Shown here: positions 1 to 7,430 of the stretch, piece by piece
Layout of the letters: every line of letters starts with the position of its first letter
Position numbering within the stretch: position 1 is the first letter of the stretch
Assembly (NCBI GenBank): GCA_020024155.1
Contig: JAHHUE010000016.1
Span: 1 to 25,622, forward strand
Direction: 5' to 3'
Length of the DNA stretch: 25,622 nucleotides
Source of the DNA: Oscillospiraceae bacterium
GTDB lineage: Bacteria; Bacillota; Clostridia; Oscillospirales; Ruminococcaceae
The notes under the pieces: generated by a model
Database searches by the model: none
Seen by the model: only the letters and a program-made list of their open reading frames with translations
Told to the model about the DNA's origin: nothing
Made by a program: the position numbers and the translations under genes

Positions 1-141
1 AATTAGAAGAGAAGCATTTCCTTTTAAGGTATTGTTTTTTCCAAAAATAATATTTATACAGTTAAAATCCGTTTTTATTATGTGAGATTTTTAATAATAT
101 TACTTTAATTATGTATATAATATATACACTAATTATTAAAA

Positions 142-537
142 CTATAAGAATTTATCGAAAGTAACTTTTTCTAATTCTTCATTTGTTTGTTTTGTTATTC
201 TTACAAATTCTCTTTTAAATTTGCAAAACCCCTTCATATTTTGGCTGCATTCAACATTGGAATTTATGCATTTTACCAAAGCATATTTTCCCTCTATTGC
301 TTCTATAACCTGCTTTAAGTTTATATCTTTAGGTTCTCTGGCAAGTATATATCCGCCTTTTGCTCCTTTATAAGAAGTAACAATATTGTTTTGAACAAGT
401 TTATTTAATATTTTAAGAGAAAATCTTAAAGTCACACCTGTTCTTTCGCTTATTGTTTTAGCATCAAGACGAGTTTTACTTTCTCCAAGTGCATAAACTA
501 TTCTGACTGCATAATCGCTTTCTTGTGTGATATGCAT
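142..537 (-). CDS. Rrf2-family transcriptional regulator, possible Fe-S sensor
   Basis: This 131-residue protein is a winged-helix DNA-binding regulator of the Rrf2 family, which includes IscR, NsrR and CymR. The helix-turn-helix lies at about residues 25-48 and the wing (KGAKGGYILA) at about 57-66. Cys90, Cys97 and Cys105 fall in the region where IscR and NsrR hold a [2Fe-2S] or [4Fe-4S] cluster, so iron-sulfur, redox or NO sensing is a reasonable inference; CymR-type members lack these cysteines. The start ATG follows an AAGGAGG site that overlaps the rpoD stop codon, with only 13 bases between the genes, so it is probably the last gene of the dgt-dnaG-rpoD operon. Its targets cannot be read from this window; in Clostridia such genes often precede cysteine desulfurase genes, but the DNA beyond the left edge is not visible. 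Confidence 0.88.
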   Translation of the reverse strand: MHITQESDYAVRIVYALGESKTRLDAKTISERTGVTLRFSLKILNKLVQNNIVTSYKGAKGGYILAREPKDINLKQVIEAIEGKYALVKCINSNVECSQNMKGFCKFKREFVRITKQTNEELEKVTFDKFL

Positions 538-550
538 ATCAACAGCCTCC

Positions 551-1636
551 TTAGTCTAAAAAGTCTTTAAGCTTTTTGTTTCTGCTTGGATGACGCAATT
601 TTCTCAATGCTTTTGCTTCAATTTGTCTTATACGCTCTCTTGTAACATTAAATTCTTTACCAACTTCTTCCAAAGTTCTTGGTCTGCCATCTTCTATACC
701 AAAACGCAAGGACAAAACTTTTGCTTCCCTAGGCGTAAGAGTTGCAAGAACTTCTCCAAGCTGTTCTTTAAGTAATGCATGAGTTGCAGCTTCTTCTGGT
801 ATTGGAGCATCACTATCTGGAATAAAGTCACCAAGATGGCTATCTTCTTCTTCACCTATTGGACTTTCAAGACTAATAGGTTCTTGTGCCACTTTAAGTA
901 TTTCTCTTACCTTTTCTTGTGGCATATCAAGTTCTTCAGCCAAATCTTCAACAGATGGTTCCTGACCATTTTTATGTAAAAGTTGGCTTTGAACTTTTTT
1001 TACTTTATTTATAGTTTCTACCATGTGAACTGGTATACGAATTGTTCTTGCCTGATCTGCAATAGCTCTTGTAATTGCTTGTCTTATCCACCATGTTGCA
1101 TAAGTTGAGAATTTAAAACCTTTTGTATGGTCAAATTTTTCAACAGCTTTTATAAGACCAAGGTTGCCTTCTTGAATAAGGTCAAGGAAAAGCATACCTC
1201 TGCCAACATATCTTTTTGCGATAGAAACAACAAGGCGCAAATTTGCTTCTGCAAGTTTTTTCTTTGCTTTTTCATCATTTTGAAGAATTCTTTCAGCCAA
1301 AGCGACTTCTTCTTCAAGGCTAAGAAGTGGAAAACTACCAATTTCTTTAAGGTAAACTTTTACAGGGTCATCAATGCTTACACCTTCTGCAGAAAGAGAT
1401 TTTTCAAATTTTTCAACATTCTTTTCTGTAAGAACTTCTTCGTCCTCATCAACAAGGTCAATAACTTCGATGTTGTTTGTATCAAGTGTTTCGTACAATT
1501 TTTCAACCTGCTCAATGTCAAAGCTTACTTCTTCAAGAAACTTATTGATATCGTGGCTTGTAAGCTTACCGTTCTTTTTGCCAAGTTCAATCAAATCTTG
1601 AATTGTTGTAATTTTCTTTTCTGTGCTTTTACTCAT
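551..1636 (-). CDS. rpoD: RNA polymerase primary sigma factor (sigma A / sigma 70)
   Basis: This is the housekeeping sigma factor that directs RNA polymerase to -35/-10 promoters. All conserved regions are visible: a region 1.1-like N-terminus (about 10-70), region 1.2 (DDPVKVYLKEIG, about 89-100), region 2 including the RpoD box and the -10-recognising segment ending in YATWWIRQAI (about 132-188), region 3 (about 205-280) and region 4 with the helix-turn-helix TLEEVGKEFNVTRERIRQIE (about 321-340). At 361 residues it matches Firmicutes SigA proteins (about 370) and lacks the large insert found in proteobacterial RpoD. A TTG two codons upstream is possible, but the ATG at 1636 is better placed relative to the AAGGGG site. 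It lies between dnaG (17-base gap) and the Rrf2 gene, the classical macromolecular-synthesis order. Confidence 0.98.
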   Translation of the reverse strand: MSKSTEKKITTIQDLIELGKKNGKLTSHDINKFLEEVSFDIEQVEKLYETLDTNNIEVIDLVDEDEEVLTEKNVEKFEKSLSAEGVSIDDPVKVYLKEIGSFPLLSLEEEVALAERILQNDEKAKKKLAEANLRLVVSIAKRYVGRGMLFLDLIQEGNLGLIKAVEKFDHTKGFKFSTYATWWIRQAITRAIADQARTIRIPVHMVETINKVKKVQSQLLHKNGQEPSVEDLAEELDMPQEKVREILKVAQEPISLESPIGEEEDSHLGDFIPDSDAPIPEEAATHALLKEQLGEVLATLTPREAKVLSLRFGIEDGRPRTLEEVGKEFNVTRERIRQIEAKALRKLRHPSRNKKLKDFLD

Positions 1637-1653
1637 AGTCAAATATCCCCTTT

Positions 1654-3402
1654 TTATTTCCTTTTCTCTTTTAGGCTCTCTATTCTTTTTTGCAAGTCTT
1701 CAACACTGGTTTGCCTTATCTCGTTCTGACCCATAGGTGCAGATTTAAGATTATCTATATGCATCTGCAAATCATTCTGTGTAATTATTATATCAGCATT
1801 ATCAACATTTATTTTTGCCAAAATTTTCCTTGTCTCTTCATCAAGTAAATGACAAAGCAATGCATAACTGACATCTTGCCCCTCTTCTTTCAGCGTTTTG
1901 TATTGCACAAAAGCATTTTTCATATTTAAATCTGTAAAATCATCTTCTGTAAGCTGACTGTTAACCAGATTAAAAATATCGTTATCTCTTATCATTGCCG
2001 AAATTATTTGTTGTTGTGCAAAAACCTTAGGCAGTGTATTGCCTTGCTGGCGATAATCCACTTTTATACTGCCTGCAATTCCTTCTTTTAAAATTTCTTT
2101 ACTTCTTTGGTATTGATTATTTCTGTATGCTTTATTTTTTGACTGTTCAAGCTGCAACTTTATGCTATTTTTATCAGTTCCAGTTTCATTTGCAAGTCTA
2201 CTGCAATAAACATCTTGTAAAATAGGACTTGGAATTGATGCCAAAATATCGCAAGCTTTTGTCAAATAATCAATTCTTCCCTGAGTATCTTTTATATCAT
2301 ATTGCTGACGAAGTTTGTATATTTCAAAATCCAAAGCAGAATCAGCTTTATTTATAAGCATTTCAAATCTTTCTCTGCCAAATTTCTTTATATACTCGTC
2401 AGGGTCTTTTGCTCCGCTCATCTGCAAAACCTGAACTATAACATCTTCTTTGGAGAAAATATCCATTGCTCTTCTTGTTGCTTTTTGTCCAGCATCATCA
2501 GAGTCATAAGCAATAACAACATTTTTGGCATAATCTGCTATAAGTTTTGCCTGCTGGTTTGTAAGAGCTGTACCAAGTGTTGCTATTGCATTATTAAATC
2601 CTGCTTGATGTAAAGATATAACATCCATATATCCTTCGGCAAGAATAAAACTGTCCTTGCCTGATTTCTTTGCAATATTCAACGCAAACAGACCATTACT
2701 TTTTTTAAACACTGGAGTATCACCGCTATTTAAATATTTAGGTCCGTTCCCCTCCATCAATCTGCCACCAAAGGCTATAACATTTCCTCTCAAATCTATA
2801 ATTGGAAACATTACACGATTTCGGAAAATATCGTATACATTTCCTTTGTCACTTCTTCCGACAAGATAAGCTGATACCATTTCATTTTCAGTGAAACCTT
2901 TTGATTTCAAATAATTACATAAACCTCTCCAATCGTCCCCTGCATAGCCAAGTCCAAAGTTCACAATGGTTTTATCAGATAATTGCCTTTGCCTTAAATA
3001 TGCCCTTGCATTCTTTCCGTTTTCTGAATTAAGGTTTGCGTGAAAATATCTTGCTGCAATTTTGTTCATCTCATATATTCTGCTTTTAAGACGGCTCAGC
3101 TTATCATCTTCATCCGGTAATGGCATACCACTTTGCTGAGCAAGCATCTTTATAGTCTCAATATATGTTAAGCCATTTATTTCTTTTGTAAAACTGATTA
3201 CATCTCCACCAGCACCACAACCAAAACAATAATAGCTTTGCGTATCTGGATAAACCGTAAATGACGGTGTTCTTTCTGAATGGAATGGACACAGACCTTT
3301 ATATATTCTGCCGTTGCGTTTAAGATGAACATGCGCTGATATTGCATCAACTATGTTATTTCTTTGCAATAATTCTTGTATATAGTGGGCAGGTATAGCC
3401 AT
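1654..3402 (-). CDS. dnaG: DNA primase
   Basis: DnaG makes the RNA primers for lagging-strand DNA synthesis and works with the replicative helicase DnaB/DnaC. The N-terminal CHC2 zinc ribbon is intact (Cys38, His41, Cys59, Cys62). The RNA polymerase core follows, with a TOPRIM domain at about 250-335 carrying AEGYMDV and the acidic AYDSDDAG motif. The C-terminal 130 or so residues are divergent, as expected for the helicase-binding domain. The length of 582 residues is normal for the family. A GTG at 3408 would also open the frame, but the AAAGGAG at 3410-3416 is correctly spaced only for the ATG at 3402. Gene order is dgt, dnaG, rpoD with short gaps, so it is probably cotranscribed from the promoter before dgt. 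Confidence 0.97.
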   Translation of the reverse strand: MAIPAHYIQELLQRNNIVDAISAHVHLKRNGRIYKGLCPFHSERTPSFTVYPDTQSYYCFGCGAGGDVISFTKEINGLTYIETIKMLAQQSGMPLPDEDDKLSRLKSRIYEMNKIAARYFHANLNSENGKNARAYLRQRQLSDKTIVNFGLGYAGDDWRGLCNYLKSKGFTENEMVSAYLVGRSDKGNVYDIFRNRVMFPIIDLRGNVIAFGGRLMEGNGPKYLNSGDTPVFKKSNGLFALNIAKKSGKDSFILAEGYMDVISLHQAGFNNAIATLGTALTNQQAKLIADYAKNVVIAYDSDDAGQKATRRAMDIFSKEDVIVQVLQMSGAKDPDEYIKKFGRERFEMLINKADSALDFEIYKLRQQYDIKDTQGRIDYLTKACDILASIPSPILQDVYCSRLANETGTDKNSIKLQLEQSKNKAYRNNQYQRSKEILKEGIAGSIKVDYRQQGNTLPKVFAQQQIISAMIRDNDIFNLVNSQLTEDDFTDLNMKNAFVQYKTLKEEGQDVSYALLCHLLDEETRKILAKINVDNADIIITQNDLQMHIDNLKSAPMGQNEIRQTSVEDLQKRIESLKEKRK

Positions 3403-3423
3403 ATGCACACTCCTTTCTTTTAG

Positions 3424-4425
3424 TTATTTGATTTTCCATGGATACGGAATAAATATATCTTGAAAAGTTGATGTGGCAAAGTCATCACTCATACCTTGTA
3501 TATAGTCAGTAACGGCTCTGTCTAACCCTTCTTCTCTTGCAATTATATGATACATATTCGGCATTTTATCCGGATTTTTTTTAAAGTATCTATATAATTC
3601 TGAAATAAGTTTATCAACTTTTTGCTCTTCAATTTTTGCAACTGAATTTGTGTATACTGTTGAAAACATAAAATTCGATAAATTTTCAAATTGTTTTTTT
3701 ATATCATCAGACATAACTATGTCAACACCAGAATTATCAACAATTGAGTTAACAAGTGTTGTAATTCTTTGGCTTTTTGAATGTCCCAAAACATCAGTAC
3801 ACTCTTTTGGAAGTTGTTCTTCTGTGATAATTCCCGCTGTTATTGCGTCTTCTATATCGTGATTAAGATATGCTATTCTGTCTGCATATCTTACAATTAG
3901 TCCTTCTCTTGTATGAGGATTACCCAACCTAGTATGATTTTCTATACCGTCTATAACCTCTCTGCTCAAATTCAAACCTTTAAGATTTCTTTCAAGATAT
4001 CTTACAACACGACCGCCTTGTTTACTGTGAGAAAATCCATTTGGATTTAATTGGTTCAAAATTCTTTCACCTGCGTGACCAAAAGGTGTATGACCTAAAT
4101 CATGTCCCATAGCAATAGCTTCACATAAATCTTCGTTAAGTCTTAATGCTCTGCATATTGTTCGTCCAATTTGGCTAACTTCCAAGGTATGAGTTAATCT
4201 TGTACGATAATGGTCACCCTCAGGAGAAATAAAAACTTGAGTTTTCTTCTTTAATCTTCTAAAACTCTTGCAGTGTATAATTCTATCTCTATCTCTTTGG
4301 TAACATGTGCGTAAATCGCACTCTTCTTCTGGAAACTCTCTGCCCCAAGTATCTTTTGCAAATTGAGCATAAGGGCCTAATATAAGTTGTTCTTGTTTTA
4401 ATATTCTATCTCTTACAGTTTCCAT
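3424..4425 (-). CDS. dgt: dGTPase-like HD-domain triphosphohydrolase
   Basis: This is an HD-domain protein of the deoxyguanosinetriphosphate triphosphohydrolase family, which cleaves dNTPs to deoxynucleoside and triphosphate. The metal-binding residues are visible as His79 (RLTHTLEV), the His108-Asp109 pair (MGHDLGHTPFGHAGE) and Asp181 (VRYADRIAYL). At 333 residues it belongs to the shorter dGTPase-like group found upstream of dnaG in many Clostridia; substrate preference in that group is not always dGTP. The ATG at 4425 is chosen because the GGGGG site at 4433-4437 lies 7 bases from it, whereas the in-frame ATG at 4431 is only one base from that site. It is the first gene of the operon, with a TATAAT box just upstream. 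A link between dNTP supply and primer synthesis is an inference from gene order. Confidence 0.93.
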   Translation of the reverse strand: METVRDRILKQEQLILGPYAQFAKDTWGREFPEEECDLRTCYQRDRDRIIHCKSFRRLKKKTQVFISPEGDHYRTRLTHTLEVSQIGRTICRALRLNEDLCEAIAMGHDLGHTPFGHAGERILNQLNPNGFSHSKQGGRVVRYLERNLKGLNLSREVIDGIENHTRLGNPHTREGLIVRYADRIAYLNHDIEDAITAGIITEEQLPKECTDVLGHSKSQRITTLVNSIVDNSGVDIVMSDDIKKQFENLSNFMFSTVYTNSVAKIEEQKVDKLISELYRYFKKNPDKMPNMYHIIAREEGLDRAVTDYIQGMSDDFATSTFQDIFIPYPWKIK

Positions 4426-4444
4426 AAGCATTCCCCCTATACAT

Positions 4445-4450
4445 ATTATA
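4445..4450 (-). promoter_or_regulatory. Putative -10 box for the dgt-dnaG-rpoD operon
   Basis: A perfect TATAAT on the minus strand lies about 20 bases before the dgt start. No good -35 hexamer is found 16-18 bases upstream, so the promoter may be weak or activator-dependent, and the transcript leader would be very short. Confidence 0.5.
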
Positions 4451-4490
4451 CTGGGTAAATTACAAAAAACCTTTTTTTATTTCTATATTT

Positions 4491-5108
4491 TTAAAAAATA
4501 TCATAAATTTCATCACTTACATCAGGTTGTTTGCCTTTTGTAAGGATAATAATATCATCAATAAGTGGTTTTTCTGTACCACTTAACATTCTTATTGTAA
4601 TATTTACATTATCTGTAAATTGTGTATCCATAATTTTACCATTATGATTTTGACAAAGAGTTGTTATTCTATCATATAATGAATACTCAACTGTAATATT
4701 TATATCTACACAAAGACTGTATGAAAGAATTTCTGCTGCATTTATTGCTGCCTTCGCTCCTTCTGTATAAGCACGAACAAGCCCACCTGTTCCAAGAAGT
4801 GTTCCACCAAAATATCTTGTAACAACAATTATTGCATCTTCTATACCAAAGTGACGCAAAACTTCCAGTATAGGCATACCTGCTGTTTTACTTGGTTCTC
4901 CATCATCACTTTGTCTTTGTATATTTTCATCTTTTATTATATATGCGTAACAATTATGTGTTGCATCATAATGTTTTTTTCTTATTTTAGCCAAAAATTC
5001 CTGAGCTTGCTGCTCTGTTTTGGCGTGTGCAATATAGCCGATAAACTCTGATTTTTTCTCATATATTGTATCAAAAGCCTCGCCTTTTACGGTAATATAG
5101 TCAGCCAT
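4491..5108 (-). CDS. yigZ: YigZ/IMPACT (UPF0029) family protein
   Basis: This 205-residue protein belongs to the widespread YigZ/YvyE/IMPACT family. Its signatures are HNCYAY (51-56), DDGEPSKTAGMPIL (68-81) and TRYFGGTLLGTGGLVRAY (97-114); the C-terminal third is the usual ferredoxin-like UPF0029 C-domain. Eukaryotic IMPACT acts in translational control through GCN1/GCN2; the bacterial role is unsettled, and older annotations as a peptidase are weakly supported. A longer frame opens at 5153, but it would run through the rpmE terminator hairpin. The ATG at 5108 is preceded by AGAGGTG at normal spacing and begins with the conserved MADYITV. Only about 20 bases separate the terminator's T tract from this start, so expression probably depends on readthrough from rpmE. 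Confidence 0.92.
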   Translation of the reverse strand: MADYITVKGEAFDTIYEKKSEFIGYIAHAKTEQQAQEFLAKIRKKHYDATHNCYAYIIKDENIQRQSDDGEPSKTAGMPILEVLRHFGIEDAIIVVTRYFGGTLLGTGGLVRAYTEGAKAAINAAEILSYSLCVDINITVEYSLYDRITTLCQNHNGKIMDTQFTDNVNITIRMLSGTEKPLIDDIIILTKGKQPDVSDEIYDIF

Positions 5109-5129
5109 AATAAAACACCTCTGTTCTGC

Positions 5130-5158
5130 AAAAAAAATAGGGCGGTATAACACCGCCC
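5130..5158 (-). terminator. Intrinsic terminator after rpmE
   Basis: On the minus strand GGGCGGT pairs with ACCGCCC around a GTTAT loop, followed by TATTTTTTTT. This is a strong Rho-independent terminator directly after rpmE and directly before yigZ. Confidence 0.92.
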
Positions 5159-5170
5159 TTTTGCTTTTGA

Positions 5171-5374
5171 CTAGTCTTGAATGTTGAATCTCTTTTTAAA
5201 TCTGTCAACACGTCCGCCTGCGTCAACCAATTTCTGTTTACCAGTGAAAAATGGGTGGCATTTTGAACAAACGTCTACGCTGATTTTGCTTTTTGTGGAT
5301 TTTGTTTTTATAACGTTACCACATGCACAAGTGATGATAGATTCTTCATAGTTTGGATGTAAGTCTTTTTTCAT
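5171..5374 (-). CDS. rpmE: 50S ribosomal protein L31 (zinc-binding type)
   Basis: L31 is a small protein of the 50S subunit that helps form the B1 bridge to the 30S subunit. At 67 residues it has the family start MKKDLHPNYEE and the zinc-binding set Cys16, Cys18, Cys36 and Cys39 (CACG and CSKC), so it is the zinc-containing C+ form rather than the C- paralogue made under zinc starvation. The AGAGGTG before the ATG is well placed. It has its own promoter at 5436-5464 and its own terminator, and its roughly 55-base leader contains a hairpin that could be an autoregulatory site. The zinc-binding form is an observation from the cysteines; regulation is inference. Confidence 0.97.
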   Translation of the reverse strand: MKKDLHPNYEESIITCACGNVIKTKSTKSKISVDVCSKCHPFFTGKQKLVDAGGRVDRFKKRFNIQD

Positions 5375-5430
5375 TAAGTTTCACCTCTTTCAGTCGATAA
5401 GAGTTTCCGTCCCTTATCTAAATAATCACC
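5375..5430 (-). promoter_or_regulatory. Candidate L31 leader hairpin
   Basis: The untranslated leader of rpmE contains GATAAG and CTTATC (positions 5413-5418 and 5396-5401), which can pair around an 11-base purine-rich loop, ending about 20 bases before the start codon. Structured leaders for autogenous control of L31 have been described in Firmicutes, but no consensus match could be computed here, so this is a suggestion only. Confidence 0.35.
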
Positions 5431-5435
5431 TTAGT

Positions 5436-5464
5436 ATATTATCATATAATATTTTAAAAATCAA
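5436..5464 (-). promoter_or_regulatory. Sigma-A promoter of rpmE
   Basis: TTGATT (5459-5464), a 17-base spacer and TAATAT (5436-5441), with TGA before the -10 giving an extended -10. It starts just past the end of the phosphosugar mutase gene and points toward rpmE. Confidence 0.7.
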
Positions 5465-5469
5465 GTGTT

Positions 5470-7176
5470 TTATTTTAAAATTGGGTTCAAATCTTTTTCA
5501 ATTTTTTCTTTTATTGCCATTGTTTCTTCAACATCTTTACCTTTAATGGAATAATATATCTTAACCTTAGGTTCTGTACCTGATGGGCGAATAATAACCT
5601 GATGTCCACCTGCAAGCCAATAAATAATGATGTTTGATTTTGGCAAATTGATTTTTTCAATTTTACCTGTTGAAACACAACGCTTTTCAAGAGGTATATA
5701 ATCTTCTACTATTTCAATTTCATAACCACCAATTGTTGAGAGTGGTTTTTCTCTAAGTCCCTGCATAATATTTTTCATTGTTTCCATACCTGCAAGGCCT
5801 TCAAACTCGTAAGAATCAACTTTATTAAGGAAATAACCAAATTTTGCGTAAATTTCGTTAAGAGCCTTGTTTACAGAAGAGCCAATACTTCTATAATATG
5901 CAGCCATTTCTGCAATGAGTAATGTTGCAACAACTGCGTCTTTATCTCTTACTTTTGTTCCAACAAGATAACCATAGCTTTCTTCAAAGCCAAGTATAAA
6001 TCTGTTTTCTTCCCCTTTTTCTTCAAGGTTTTTAATTGTTTCACCTATATATTTAAACCCTGTGAGAACATTTACCATTGTAACGCCATGGCTTTTTGCA
6101 ACTTCATCAGCAAGACTTGATGAAACAATAGATTTAACAACAACTGGATTTTCAGGCATTGTTCCAAGTTCTTTTCTAGTTTTGGAAATGTAATCTGTAA
6201 GCAATATACCAACCTGGTTACCAGTCAACATAACATAATCGTTGCCTTCTTTTACTGCAATACCAACTCTGTCTGCGTCTGGGTCTGTTGCAATAAGAAT
6301 ATCGCCATCAAGCTCTTTGAGCCTATCAAGACCAAGCTGCATAGCCTTTTTAATTTCAGGGTTTGGATATGGACAAGTTGGGAAATTGCCGTCTGGCATT
6401 TCCTGTTCTTCAACAACAGTGATATTTTTAAGTCCTGCTTTTGCAAGAACTGCTCTTACTGGCACATTACCGGAGCCGTTAAGCGGTGTGTAAACAATTT
6501 TAAGGTTTTCTTTTGTAAAAATATCTTTTCTGAGCATACAGCCAAGAACATATTGATAATATTCTTCAATTATATCTTGTGATATATATTCTATTTTACC
6601 TTCTTCAACAGCTTTATCAAAATCTGTATATTTAATATCTGCAAAAATATCAAGTTTGTTAATTTCTGCCAATACTTTATCAGCACTGCCACTTGTCATT
6701 TGACAGCCGTCTGGACCATATACTTTATATCCATTGTATTTTGCAGGGTTATGACTTGCAGTAACCATTACACCGGCATCGCAGCCAAGTCTTCTTGTTG
6801 CATATGAAAGCATAGGTACTGGCATAAGTGTTGAGTAAATATAAACTTTAATGCCATTTGCTGCCATTACATTAGCTGTAATTTCTGCAAAAACATCGCT
6901 TTTTATACGAGAATCATAAGAAACTGCAACAGATGCTTGTTTACTTTGAGATTTCAAAAATTCTGCAAGGCCTTGTGTTGCTTTTGCTACTGTATATACA
7001 TTCATACGGTTTGTGCCTGCACCAAGAACACCTCTAAGACCTGCTGTACCAAATTCTAGATTAAGTAAAAATCTATCTTTTATTTGTTCGTCATTACCGC
7101 TTATTTCCTTTAACTCATTAAGAAGTTCTTCCTCTTTAACTGTGTTAAGCCATCTTTGATATTCATTATTGTACAT
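5470..7176 (-). CDS. pgcA: Phosphoglucomutase/phosphomannomutase (alpha-D-phosphohexomutase)
   Basis: This enzyme interconverts sugar 1-phosphate and 6-phosphate, most likely glucose, feeding UDP-glucose for wall and glycolipid synthesis or glycogen. The four family signatures are present in order: the phosphoserine loop TASHNP (139-144, Ser141), the magnesium loop DPDADR (298-303), the sugar-binding FEES (397-400) and the phosphate-binding RPSGTEP (530-536). At 568 residues it matches the long PgcA/PMM2-type phosphomutases of Firmicutes rather than the 450-residue GlmM or ManB groups. An AAGGAG site precedes the ATG, and a promoter lies at 7241-7269. Exact substrate (glucose versus mannose phosphate) cannot be decided from sequence. 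No terminator is seen at its end, so it may read into rpmE. Confidence 0.93.
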   Translation of the reverse strand: MYNNEYQRWLNTVKEEELLNELKEISGNDEQIKDRFLLNLEFGTAGLRGVLGAGTNRMNVYTVAKATQGLAEFLKSQSKQASVAVSYDSRIKSDVFAEITANVMAANGIKVYIYSTLMPVPMLSYATRRLGCDAGVMVTASHNPAKYNGYKVYGPDGCQMTSGSADKVLAEINKLDIFADIKYTDFDKAVEEGKIEYISQDIIEEYYQYVLGCMLRKDIFTKENLKIVYTPLNGSGNVPVRAVLAKAGLKNITVVEEQEMPDGNFPTCPYPNPEIKKAMQLGLDRLKELDGDILIATDPDADRVGIAVKEGNDYVMLTGNQVGILLTDYISKTRKELGTMPENPVVVKSIVSSSLADEVAKSHGVTMVNVLTGFKYIGETIKNLEEKGEENRFILGFEESYGYLVGTKVRDKDAVVATLLIAEMAAYYRSIGSSVNKALNEIYAKFGYFLNKVDSYEFEGLAGMETMKNIMQGLREKPLSTIGGYEIEIVEDYIPLEKRCVSTGKIEKINLPKSNIIIYWLAGGHQVIIRPSGTEPKVKIYYSIKGKDVEETMAIKEKIEKDLNPILK

Positions 7177-7240
7177 AAGTATCTCTCCTTACGCTTTAAA
7201 ATATAAATTGATATTCAAATATCCATAATTTAATATTATA

Positions 7241-7269
7241 ATATTACGCTTTGGTTATATAATTGTCAA
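7241..7269 (-). promoter_or_regulatory. Sigma-A promoter of the phosphohexomutase gene
   Basis: A consensus TTGACA (7264-7269) is followed by a 17-base spacer and TAATAT (7241-7246), about 65 bases before the start codon on the minus strand. Confidence 0.75.
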
Positions 7270-7365
7270 TTAAATATATATACTTTTTATTTTCAGTAAA
7301 TCACAATATACTACATCCTGTTACAATATTCATCTATTTTATAACATTAACTATGCCTTTATTGA

Positions 7366-7394
7366 TTGCAATATTTATTAAGCTATTGTATCAT
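7366..7394 (+). promoter_or_regulatory. Sigma-A-like promoter of yifB
   Basis: TTGCAA (7366-7371), a 17-base spacer and TATCAT (7389-7394) lie about 37 bases before the yifB start. It diverges from the phosphohexomutase promoter within the 254-base intergenic region, which holds nothing else recognisable. Confidence 0.55.
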
Positions 7395-7430
7395 ATTAAG
7401 TAGTTTAATGATTTTACAGAGGTTATTTTT

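Noticed and set aside
1127..1729. A 200-codon open frame on the plus strand, antisense to rpoD and the end of dnaG.
   Set aside because: It is rich in Phe, Cys, Asn and Lys as expected for the complement of an AT-rich gene, has no ribosome binding site, and is covered by unmistakable rpoD coding sequence.
5109..5153. A longer YigZ reading frame starting at 5153.
   Set aside because: The extra 15 residues would be encoded by the rpmE terminator hairpin and T tract; a ribosome binding site and the conserved N-terminus support 5108.
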